64,000 nt of DNA. Origin: Umbelopsis ramanniana AG. Taxonomy: Eukaryota > Mucoromycota > Umbelopsidomycetes > Umbelopsidales > Umbelopsidaceae. Positions within the stretch are counted from its first letter, which is position 1; each line of letters begins with the position of its first letter. Below the pieces are notes generated by a model. It was not told the origin of the DNA. It searched no databases and saw nothing but the letters and a program-made list of their open reading frames with translations. Location: NCBI RefSeq assembly GCF_025399195.1, contig NW_026252112.1, forward strand, positions 62,001 to 126,000. Reading direction: 5' to 3'. This document shows, one piece after another, positions 10,503-23,403 of the stretch. The position numbers were made by a program, and so were the translations under genes.

Positions 10503-11772
10503 TAAAACCGCGTTTATGTTAATCCTTTCCTGCATTCTGCTTTTCTTCAGTTTGTTGGAGGCAAGAAGCTTGGCCAGAGCAAACATAGCCGTTAAACAAT
10601 TTGTAACAAGGAAGAAAATGAGTGAGCGCCGAGTAAGAAAATGGAAAAAATTATGAAGGCTTTAGATAATGCGCTTTAAATCCAACACAGTGGTTTGTCT
10701 AGAATAAATGCTAAAAAGCCAGTATGAATTACGGCCTTTATGACCTTTACGACCTTTACGAAATTCGTTTTAGCGAGAACCTGGGTATGAAGAATTCAAC
10801 TTTAACGATATACCGAAAAAGAAGATGTAGAGCAGGCTTTATTGCTAGTTCGGTTACCAGAGGGCAGACCAAACATGAGCCTGGGAAGCTTTAATTATGT
10901 CCGCAAAGTTTACATTACTTGCTGGAAGCGCTGGTCTCATACGATTAGAAACATTGAATATATTCAAACTCTCCAGAATATGGTTGCAATTCTGGGATTC
11001 AAAATGAAAGCATTATGGCTTTAATACAGTGGCAAGCGAAGAAGTGTTTAACATAGTTGTCATGTTTCAAATGCTTTGAATCTGGGGGCTCTTGTGCTAT
11101 CATGAAACTTCCTAGTCAATACGAGGTTGTTGCTCAGGGAGGTTTCGTGTAGTTGAGAAACGCGGCTGGCAACTTTTTGCAGGAACTTGCACTGACAAGC
11201 AAAACAACCAAGAAATAATGTATATTGAACGGTGTTGAGCTATGTGATTCCAACTCTTTTTGCAAGTAATCTTTGACTATGTCTGCTACTGGGTATCCGC
11301 ATAGGTAGCTTGCAGTTCGAACCCTCACTATTGACATCAGTGAAATTTTCCTTGACATTTTCCTTTTATTTTATGTCTTCTTCACCAGAATTCGTCTCGA
11401 TACACATGAAACAAAACAGCATTTAAAATTTTGTAAGACCATAATTTTGTTTGGTCATGGTGTATTCATTGCCAAAGAATGAAGATATACCAGCTTATCT
11501 CAAGATAAACTTTTTATGTACTGCTTGACCTATGATTGCCTTGCTTATTTCATCTACGATTGCTTTGGGCTTACCTTCCAGTGGATTAAAGTATCCTGTC
11601 GTTGCTTGTTGAGCTTCAAAGGCGAGACTGATGAGAGAAAGTCTCTGCCAAAATCATTGCAGTGACTGCTCTCTTACTGGCTGAGCCGAAAAAAAAAAAG
11701 TGTTCAGAAGCCCATGCAAGAAACTAGCGGTAAATTTTTTATCTCTTATTGATTTGAATACTCTTTGCCAAC
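10503..11772. other. 1.3-kb intergenic stretch upstream of HPRT
   Basis: No convincing coding sequence or RNA gene. It contains short direct repeats of a GACCTTTAC-like unit at about 10737-10760 and an A11 run at about 11688-11699, shortly before the HPRT start. Short open frames here lack family features and splice signals. Confidence 0.5.
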
Positions 11773-12703
11773 ATGGACCCTTCTAAATGGATTGATGTCA
11801 CCCCCGAAAAGTTCAACTATCACCTCGACCATTTCGTGATCCCTACCCATTACGAAAAGGATGTCTCCAGTATTCTGATTCCCCATGGCGTTATCATGGT
11901 AACTTGTGTTCCGTTCGCTTTGATAAACCTTAACAGTGGTTGATAAGTATTCCTCCTTTTCTATCATAGGATCGCGTTAACAAGCTTGCCCGCTTGATCG
12001 TCGATGAAAGCAACGGTCCTCTTGGTGAGTGTAGACGAAAAAAATTGGTAAACACCTGCTCCTGCCTGCTAACCATACACATGATCAGTTGTTTGCTGTA
12101 TCCTTAAGGGCGGACATCAATACTTTGCTGATCTGGTTAATGTTATCAAGAAGCTCACCAAGAAGTCTGGTAACTCTGTTCCTCTTAGCTTAGAGTTCAT
12201 CCGGGTCAAGTCTTACCATAACGATCAGTCCACTGGTGATGTTAAGGTCTCATTGACTGAGGACGAGTGCAAAGAGTTTAAGGGCAAGGTAGGTTAAAAA
12301 GCGCGGCAGCGTTGAAAAAGTCAGCAGACCCGCTGAGCAATCTATTTTCCTCTTTCTTAGAACCTCTTGATCGTCGAGGATATCATCGATACCGGTGCCA
12401 CCATGGTCAAGTTGTTGGAAAAGCTCAGACAATATGAACCTGCTTCCATCAAGGTCACCAGTCTTCTCATCAAGAAGACCGACCGATCCAACGGTTATAT
12501 TCCCGACTATGTTGGCTTCGCCATTCCTGATGCCTTTGTCGTTGGTTACGCTCTCGATTATAATGAATACTTTAGAGACCTTGACCATATTTGCGTCATT
12601 AGCGTAAGTGAAAAGCGAGTTTGCATGATGTATGACGCGACCTTTAGGCTAATATAGTGTGCCCTTACAGGAACATGGAAAGGAAAGATACGCCAATGCA
12701 TAG
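11773..12703 (+). CDS. HPT1: Hypoxanthine(-guanine) phosphoribosyltransferase
   Basis: Purine salvage enzyme converting hypoxanthine or guanine plus PRPP to IMP or GMP. Exons 11773-11898, 11970-12024, 12089-12288, 12361-12603 and 12671-12703 give 218 residues, the vertebrate-like length. The PRPP-binding motif is [14 protein letters not shown]; other family marks are [14 protein letters not shown], the flexible-loop region with [14 protein letters not shown], and the C-terminal [20 protein letters not shown] with the purine-contacting [10 protein letters not shown]. This is the HGPRT lineage of animals and protists rather than the divergent yeast Hpt1 form. It is convergent with the following HSDL2-like gene, with 184 bp between the stop codons. 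Confidence 0.95.
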
Positions 12704-12887
12704 GAATAAAACGGCTTTCTGTACAAAACTGGGGCGCTCACTTTGTAACGTGAACGCTCCTTTGACCACAACATGTTTGCATATAGGGCAACATTTATTA
12801 TTGGTTGCCCCAGTTTTTAAACTTGTCATTTTTTTTTTATAAACACATCCACTCGTCCCATTTAATGCTTGGAATGGCAATGACTAT

Positions 12888-14140
12888 TTAGAGCTTGGAG
12901 GTAAACTTGCCCTCATTGCCTTGCTCTCCGCGTTCTTTGGCAGCCAGTCTCTGCTGTTCGATGGCATCAAAGTGTTCAGGGTTGACAAAGAAATCGGCTC
13001 CCAAGTCTGTATTGCCAGGCATGACAGAATATTGATCCATGTCAGTGACGCCCTCGCTTCTCAAGAACAAGTCATCAATGAGGTTGTGGCCGCTGCGGAG
13101 ACAAGACGTTTTAGTACGGATTATTATAAATTTGGCATATTAACGATGACTCAGTTTACCTAAAAGCAGTAGACTTCTTTGCGAAAATACGACGAGCAGC
13201 TTCAGCCATCATTTCAGGCTTTCTAAACCATGGGAAAGAGCGTGTGGGTATTATGTCAGCTGAATTCAAGCTTTTACAAAAGTGTTCGTTGTATCACTGT
13301 ACCTGCCAATACTGGCCACTGCGTCGCCACCCAAGAGGTTTTTCACAGCCGCGGTTTCAACCACAGAAGCGGGCCATAAAGTATTGACGGCAATACCCTG
13401 TGGGCGAAGTTCGCCAGCCAAACCCAAAGCAACCATGCTCATGTTGAATTTGCTGATAGAATAGGCAACATGGTCGCGGAACCAGTCTTCGCGAATAGCT
13501 GACAAGGGAGGTGAAATCATGAGGACGTGAGGATTGCGCTTGGACTTTGACAAATGAGGAATGGCGTGCTAGAGATGAAGGCAGATAATCAGCTTCACGC
13601 GTAATGTCCATCACGATTCGTTCCCTCCTACCTTGGCTACCATCCAGCTGCCTCTTCCATTCACAGCGTGCATCAAATCATACTTTTTGACGGTGGTGGA
13701 CGGCGTATCGGTCAACGAGATAGCTGAAGCATTGTTCACTAGAATATCAATTCCTCCAAACTTTTCAACGGTCTTTTGGATGGCATCAATGACCTGCTCC
13801 TCGGAGCGAATGTCACAGATGATAGGCAAAGCCTTGCCACCTTGCTCTTCGATTTCTTGGGCTGCTGTGTAGATAGTACCAGGCAATCTAGGGTCTGGCT
13901 GTGCAGTCTACAAAACAAGCAGGTTCAGAGTTGGACCACCCTCTTCTGTAGCGTAAGTCTGACAATACCCTACCTTGGCGGCAATGGCCACGTTCGCACC
14001 ATCCTGAGCGCATCGACGGGCAATTGCTAGTCCAATTCCTCTTTACCAAGGGGTTAGCTTCTATCGAGGGATGAGGTGGTAATGTCAATGGCCTACCTGG
14101 AAGCACCAGTGATGAAAATAGTAACACCTTTAAGAGACAT
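12888..14140 (-). CDS. HSDL2: Peroxisomal HSDL2-like short-chain dehydrogenase
   Basis: NAD(P)-dependent short-chain dehydrogenase resembling the dehydrogenase half of HSDL2. Exons 14097-14140, 13974-14040, 13632-13907, 13303-13568, 13160-13222 and 12888-13092 give 306 residues. Motifs: TGASRGIG near the N-terminus, VNNASAISL, and the Y-x3-K of VAYSISKFN; SLTDTPSTTVKKYDLMHAVNGRG is typical of HSDL2. The protein ends in SKL, a strong PTS1 peroxisomal import signal. The C-terminal SCP2 sterol-carrier domain of animal HSDL2 is absent, so this is the short form. It lies 129 bp from the stop codon of the threonyl-tRNA synthetase, same strand. Confidence 0.87.
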
Positions 14141-14268
14141 TGGATAGAAAAGAAGAAATAAATTTTTTGGACATGACAGATTTCCCCAGTTTATAAAAAG
14201 CTATGAAATCACACGTGGAAACGGGCAATGTTAGAGCGGGGAAAGCCTGAAGTCCATGACTCAGCACT

Positions 14269-15868
14269 TTATTGTTTTTTGTCAGAGTCTTCGGCAAACA
14301 TGGCTCTGACTTTATCTAAAGACATTGTTCCTAACACTTGTCCTTTACGAGTGCGAACATTAACGGTCTGTTCATCCAATTCCTTTTGTCCTACAACAAA
14401 GATATAGTTGTATTGATCAAGTTGAGCTCGTCGTATCATTTTGTTCAGTCTGTCACGTGGAGAAGTGTCTGCATCCACATAATAGTGGGGCATGTTAGAC
14501 TCTTTGCCACCTAGGATTTTAGCTGCTTCCTGAGCATAGTCCATAAATTGCGTGGCTACTGGAATAACAATGCCTTGTCGAGGACTCAGCCAGAAGGGCC
14601 ATTTGCCACCTGTGTGTTCTATCAGAATGGCCATCATGCGTTCAATGGAACCCAGGATGGCTCTATGTACAATAACAGGTGTTTGTATGTTGTCGTTTTC
14701 ATCAGAGTAGCGAAGGTTGAAGCGATGTGGTAATTGAAAGTCTAGTTGGATAGTGGCTGTCTGATGGGATCTGCCTGCGGAATCTCGAATCATGATATCA
14801 ATTTTGGGTCCATAAAATGCACCATCGCCTTCTTTTATGGTCCATGTTTTTCCCGTGGCATCCAAAGCGCTTTGCAAGGCACTTTCTGCGCTTTCCCATT
14901 CCTCCAGGGATCCAATATACCCTTCTTTCGGTCGTGTGGACAATGTAAAGTCATACTGTGGGAACTGGAACGCTGTATACACTTGTTCAACAAATTTTAA
15001 GCAGGATGAGATTTCTGGAAGAATTTGATCTTTGGTGCAAAAGATATGGGCGTCATCTTGATGGAATCTTCGAACTCGAGTCAATCCTGATAATGCGCCT
15101 GACGCTTCGTTACTGGAAAAGGTAGGAGAATTGAGTATGGAATAGCTACGCTAACGATAAGCACTGCAGACGACCCTTACCGATGCAAAGGGCTAAAGTC
15201 GGCGAGCCGAATAGGCAAGTCACGATAGGATTTGGGGGTGCTGTCAAAGATCAAGCAATGACCAGGACAATTCATAGGCTTGAGACCAAACAGACCTTCT
15301 TCATCAATTTCATTCCCCTTTTGACCGCCATGCACCATGTACATATCGTCCATATAGTTTTGCCAATGACCACTCGTCTCCCAGAGAGCCTTTTTGTAAA
15401 GCAATGGGGTCATGACTTCCTCGTAGCCGAATTTGTTATATTCAGACCTTAAGAATTCTTGCAACTTGTGAACAATTCGTGTTCCATGAGGCAACATAAA
15501 CACTGAACCAGGGCTGTATGGGTGCGTCATAAATAGACTCTGAGCTTTGCCAATGTATCTATGGTCGGAAGGATCTAGGTCTGTTTGTAGCCAAAGTGAA
15601 TATACAGCCTATCACTGTTTCCAAGTTCACGTTTTCGCATACCTCTATCGACTTGTTTGGGTTCTGCACTTGTGCTCTGAAATCGAGCGTGTCGCTGGAC
15701 TAGGGGTGCCTGTAATAGTATTGACTGGCATGGTGTTGTGGGGAATGCTCGCAGCGCTTTCGCCAAAACAGGTCAGATGGAGAGACAAAACAGCCAGGTT
15801 AATCCAGAAACTCTACCTATATTTTTTTGAGCTTGTCGAGCAATAGAACTAATGCGACCCCTCCACAT
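14269..15868 (-). CDS. MST1: Mitochondrial threonyl-tRNA synthetase
   Basis: Charges mitochondrial tRNA-Thr. Exons 15812-15868, 15643-15719 corrected to 15643-15709, 15181-15580 and 14269-15112 give 455 residues. Class II motifs are clear: GLKPMNCPGHC, RVRRFHQDDAHIFC (motif 2 region) and GSIERMMAILIEH with GGKWPFWLSPRQ (motif 3), then the C-terminal anticodon-binding domain. The editing (TGS/SAD) domains of cytosolic enzymes are missing, as in yeast Mst1. The first exon is a prediction: MWRGRISSIARQAQKNIGR is a good mitochondrial presequence and joins in phase to APLVQRHARFQST through a weak GTTTCT donor. It is divergent from the small gene at 15970, with 101 bp between the starts. Confidence 0.88.
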
Positions 15869-15969
15869 GTTGGCAAAAGGTAAATGGGCAACAAAGTGAG
15901 GTGGACGGGAGACAAAAAAATTGTGACAGGCAATTTGCCTGGTGAACGCTCTTGGCTATCTCCCTCACC
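15869..15969. promoter_or_regulatory. 101-bp bidirectional promoter
   Basis: Lies between the divergent starts of the mitochondrial threonyl-tRNA synthetase and the small unknown gene. No clear core element was recognised. The left boundary depends on the predicted first exon of the synthetase. Confidence 0.35.
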
Positions 15970-16499
15970 ATGCCCGCTAAAGCAACAGAAGAATACCGAA
16001 TAGCTCTGATGAGCCTGTTATCTCAACTGTCCGAGTTGGAAAGATTAGGCAATGACTTTTTTGGGAAAATGTACGTGTTGCGGCCTTGGTTGTTTAGACC
16101 TCTTTGAAACCTCATTGCACTCATTCTCACCAATGCCCACAGCGAAAACACATTTAGTACAGCCTACAGTGGCCCCGAGGCAAAAGGTGAGCGTCCTATC
16201 TTGCTTTCTCTTCACACATGTAAATATCTAATAACTTCCATGGGACACTAGCTGATTATCAACAAATCGTGACTGTATTACAACAGCTGGAAGCCAACGC
16301 GCGTGCCTCCGGTCTGCTCAGCCTTTCCAATAACGCACCTGAAGAAGGAAAAGCAGATCAACCACCGGCAGCAAAGAATTTAGCCACCAGAAATAGCGAA
16401 ACCCTGCAAGCTGTGGAGCAAAATTTTACTGAGCGGTCAAGATTAGTAGCCAACGTCCAAGCCGCAATCAATACCAGCACTCATAGAGTCACACATTAA
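15970..16499 (+). CDS. Small helical protein, unrecognised
   Basis: Three exons (15970-16070, 16143-16186, 16252-16499) give 130 residues with consistent phases. The sequence is almost entirely helical: an N-terminal heptad-rich segment (YRIALMSLLSQLSELERL) and a second around TVLQQLEANA, then a flexible Q/P/A linker (about residues 77-92) and a last helix (LQAVEQNFTERSRLVANVQAAI). The size and layout recall small coiled-coil subunits of complexes such as Mediator, but no signature could be matched and no name is given. All three exons keep the frame, so the gene itself is well supported. Confidence 0.7.
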
Positions 16500-16921
16500 G
16501 TAGCATACCTATTTTGAGGACCCACTATAGAAAAAAAAAAAAAGAATTGGATGTGTTATATTGATCTTTTGCACAAATACAATGATGGAGAGCTGGCTCT
16601 CACATAGCATGTCGGTTATGATTATTTATGGACACACAGTTCTATTCGTGAATGGTGTTGATGGTTGCAAATAAGTAGCCTGGGTGGTTGCTGATCCATA
16701 GTCTGGATGGAAGCTGTAAAGTGAATGAAGGCTGAACGGCCTGATATCATGTCACCCGTAATGGAATGGATCAGGTTGCCATCCAAACTCCATTCAGTAA
16801 CCGAGCCATTAAGACCACGTGACCGAGCCATTTACCACTATTCCCTCGCCCTATTTCTTTCCGAACTTTCAGCTCCCACACTCTTTGCCCGCTACTCCCA
16901 GTTGCCTGCGATCCATCTCTA
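16500..16921. other. Intergenic between small helical gene and malic enzyme
   Basis: 422 bp with an A13 run just after the upstream stop and pyrimidine-rich sequence immediately before the malic enzyme start (about 16845-16920), usual for a fungal promoter. No gene was seen. Confidence 0.45.
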
Positions 16922-19133
<2,212 letters not shown>

Positions 19134-19371
19134 ATTGGGCTGGCCACTACCATTTTCCTCCATATTTATTCTTATTCCAAACAGCAAATTCACGTACATG
19201 ATATATCAATAGAAATTCTCCTTCATTCACAATTCTGGCATTTATTGGCAAACCCCATCAATAAAACTCTTTTACGGAACACAAGCATTGGGAAAAAATA
19301 TTTTTTTTAGAGGAAGAAAAAAAAAAAAAAAGGGGTCACAAGCTTTCCGCGCGCGCTCTTCTCTATCCAAA

Positions 19372-22300
19372 TCAAGTTTGTTTGTACAAGTCCTCAAATT
19401 TCGTAAGTGGAATAGCTGCAGCACTCAATTCCATCTTGCTCTTGAACTCAACAAGATCCTGAATGCGGACATTTCCACTGGGTAGTTTGGTATGGTCTCT
19501 TGTGTGTTTGACAGCTTCTTGTTGAGCAGGGGGTTGACCATCCACAAGGGACAACCTTCTGGCCGTCTTCTTGCTATCCACACTGACCAGAGTGCCGTTC
19601 ACAGCACCATTGATGTTCAAAGCTCCCATCACCTTGGCCATCAAAGCTTCAATCTCGCTCTCTTCTGCCTTGCTTTCATCAATCAAGAGCTTTCGCAAGA
19701 TGGCTTCGGCCGAGCCACCCACTTCTTCCCCTTGTTCCATGGCAGTTCGGAGATCATCCATGCTCAAACGAGTCACGCCTTGGGAGGTCAAGCATGTATG
19801 AAGGGACTCGATGTTGACCTTGTGGCTCTCCTTCTTGGGCAGCACCTTTTGAGATTGCAGATGGACGGAAATTTTTCGCGAATCAGGCGACGACGGCATA
19901 ATATACTTGTCAACAAACTCCAACAGAGAGCTCTTGCCGATGGTTTGAAGCTCCTTCACGTCGGTATCCACTTGATCGAATTCGTAATAACCAGAATGAA
20001 TATGGGCCCAGTATTTGCCTCCTTCTTGGCCTAGGTTCTTGTCCTTCTCTAGCTTCTTGGAAATCAGCGACTTCACTTGAGACTTGTACTCATCTTCTGA
20101 CATGTCCTCAATCAGCTGTCGAAGCTTGATCAAGAATTCTTCAACGCGGTTTTCCAGATACACCGTATTTTGCTCGCTCTGAATGATAAACCGAAGTCCC
20201 ATGTTGCCAGTTTGCTTACGAAGTCCACTAAACACAAGATAACCAAGTTGCTCCTTGGTTCGCAGCTGATCGAAGCATGGCTCCTGAGCGATCTGAGCCA
20301 ACAAGCTGAGACGAGCACGTCTAGGAATTTCAGTCACATTTCCGACCTGTGCGTAGTATTCGAGGGCAGAGTTGACGTTTTCTGGGTCAGACACCTGGCG
20401 CTGGTACACATATTTGCTACCGGCTGGCAAGAGTACACTGCGATGGCTGGTCAATTGGCTGGCAAGGAGTGTCTTGGGCTGTAGAATACCTTGCACAATC
20501 GTCAGCATATGTCTTGCGTCTTGTTCTGTAACATTGCCATGAGCAAGTGCTTCCAAATGGAGATGCGAAATCAGGTTGGGATAAAAATCTTGAATATCCT
20601 TTGCAGTGATGGCATCTAATTCACCCAGCTTTTCGTCATGTGTCCACATTTTGTCCTGGGTTGCATATGACAAGTAGTAGAGAGCATGTTGGTAAGGAGG
20701 CTCCAAGCTAAAGTTTTTGTACGAGCGGGAGAGCTGGGTAATACATGGAGGGGTAAATGGGTTGGCCGTGGTGATCATGGGTAACTCGTTTGACCTACCT
20801 GGTCCTTGACAAGGTTGAAGCGCTCATTATCCACCTGGAAATCTTTCATTTTGGCAACTACACGCTCCAACAACACGGGCAATTTGTCGTTGTAACCTCC
20901 AATACCAAGCTGCCGAAACATGGAGACTTTAGTGACGGCTAATCCATAAAAATAAGCTTGGCCGGGTACTTACCAGCATTCCTTCAAGTTGGTTTTCAAT
21001 GTTGTAATGCAGTCCCGCCACCTCAGCGTCGTAAGAGTATTCATTCAAGGAGTCCTTGAGCAAATCTGTATACAGTCTGGGGAAAAACAAATTAAACCTG
21101 GGAATCTTCCGCCAAATTGCCAGCTCTACTCACCTCGTCTTCACACAGTTACTGGGTGTAGCGTAAGCCAGTGGGTTGCGGAACAAAATCCAAACATTCG
21201 CTTTGGGAAGCCAGAAGGTGTCGTCCTTTTTATGCCACAGACGCAAGCTGGAAGAATTAACAATGAGACTGGGCATCTTTTGTGGAGTGTCAATGGGAAT
21301 CTTGTTGGTCTCAAAGTCGGTAGGAATAAACTCGTTCTTTTCAGGCAAATGGAAGGCGTCGTTCAGTCCGCAAGAGCCAATTTTCTATGACGACTTGACG
21401 TTAGTCTCACCCTCATACGCATACATACATACATCCATAGTGCCTGTCTTACCTTTTTCAAATCTTGCTGAATATCTAACACTTCATATTCTGTGCTATA
21501 CCAACGTTCCTTCTGGGTGGGCTTGACATCGTTGGGGAACTTTTGGCTAGTGAGGGTGACGCGGAAATTGTTGTCTTCCAAGTATCCCAAGTTCTCCATA
21601 ATAAGATCAGGATCATAGTCATGAATTAAGCTAGGTCCACTGAGAACAAATTGAGGAGGATATTCATGTTGCATCAACCCAGCCAACCGAGATGTGTATT
21701 GTGAAGGCGGGTACTTTTCCTTGAAGCGGAAAGCCAACGATGCAAGTGATTGCACTTCGTCAAATATGTTCTTTTCAACACCATGTTTCTTGAGCATGTG
21801 GATGTACTGGAAGATGGTGACCAAAACCGATTCGTAATTTGCTGTGTGTAACAGTGATGAATGTCGGTGTCTCGGATGTTACCCCAACTTATCACTCCCA
21901 CTTACCGAGACCTTCTTCCGTCAAATCCACACTGATTCTGAAAAATTCGAATCCAATACCACCATGGGTTGTACCCACTTGGAGGTAGTTTGCCCATCCC
22001 TTCTTCTTCAAAAAGGATAGGATAGACCCAGGGCCTTCGTGACCTATCAGATGTGAGAGGTATCTTCCAGGCTGAGACAGAGGGGTTAGCAGGAGGTCAA
22101 GAATAGAGGTGGCACACCATGGCTAAAAAACACTGCATACCTGCACTCGAAACAATGGATGCTGATCAGGGAATGGAAAGGTCATATCCAATGAACGAAC
22201 ATCCTTGACAGGCTTGACAAAGATGGTTTTCTGAAAGGGGATAATAAGTACATACGGCTTTGCCTATCTCGCCTGCCCCCGCCTGCTTACCATCAACTCA

Positions 22301-23403
22301 TTCGACGTCAAGGCATGTCCCTCAAACGCAGGTGGAGCGATGCTTTTGTTTCTAACATTGGTAAACTTTTCAACAGCCCATGTGGTCATTTGATCCAATG
22401 ATTCTACACCGCCTTCATTTAGTACCTCTTTTCTGAACATGAACTTGCCGTCGTCAACTCACCTCGTCCTAGAATACAAAGCTTCATGATATTCGCAGAA
22501 TAATACTTGTCGTGAAACTTTAATAGCTCATCTCGTATGTCCAAACCCAACCTTTTCGGGTTCTCTAATAGAGTTTCCAGGTTACCCGTTCCAAAATGGC
22601 AGTATGGGTGATTGGGATTGCTCAGAGATTTTTCTAGCTGGAAAATTCGCCAGCTATCCGACTGCAAATTTTTCTTATGCTCTGGCATAGGCCAAAAAAG
22701 TTAACCCGGTTTCGTTCCAAGACAAATTCTCCTAAACCTCCACTTACCGGAATCAACAGCTTTGAGCTCTCGCTCAGTACAACTGTCAGAAAACAATGGA
22801 CTGATAAAAAACTGGGCAAAGCGATCAAGAGCTCCCTCCAGCCATTCCTGGCCAACCTCAAAGTAATAATTTGTGTTTTCCATGCCGGTAAAGGCATTTG
22901 AATGACCCGAATGCTCTGACAAGTATTGGTTGTAGTCATTCTCCTTTGGATATTTTTCCGTTCCCATAAACAACAAATGTTCACAGAAATGAGCCAGTCC
23001 TTGTAGATCATGCTTAATTTGTCGCACCAATTGTTAGCCTACCACACTCCTCTCCATAGCACTAGCTCTATGTACTCACCGGATCGCTCAAATGACCAAC
23101 GTGCACATCGAGAGCAGCACTAGCCTTGTCTGTGTCCTTGTCGCGAATTAAAAGCACTTGCAGGTCGTTGCTGGCTATGCGAATTAACCGATAATCTCTA
23201 TCATCGTTATCGGATTTTTGCAAAGGTTTGGTAAAAGTGTAGTGCTGTCCATTAGATGCAAGTTTCCAGTCGCCTTCTGTAGTGTTGGAAGGAGGAGCTG
23301 TATTGGGCATGGTAATATAGAATCGATGGGCGTAACTTCTCAATCGGTATAAACTGCAGGTGGCCAACATTAATAACCCATTCACCCAGGCAGGATCGGA
23401 CAT
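19372..23403 (-). CDS. STE23: Insulin-degrading-enzyme-like M16A metallopeptidase
   Basis: Zinc peptidase of the inverzincin family that degrades small peptides inside a closed chamber; the yeast relative Ste23 processes a-factor. Eleven exons (23080-23403, 22748-23012, 22463-22681, 22291-22427, 22141-22230, 21906-22071, 21453-21841, 21134-21384, 20974-21076, 20799-20909, 19372-20733) give 1138 residues. The inverted zinc motif HFCEH lies at about 116-120, with the distal glutamate in the [15 protein letters not shown] helix. Further marks are [22 protein letters not shown]-type [15 protein letters not shown], and the C-terminal [10 protein letters not shown] and [28 protein letters not shown]. 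The first 32 residues before MPNTAPP are hydrophobic and basic and may be a targeting sequence or alternative start. The C-terminal about 130 residues extend beyond the catalytic fold. Confidence 0.92.
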
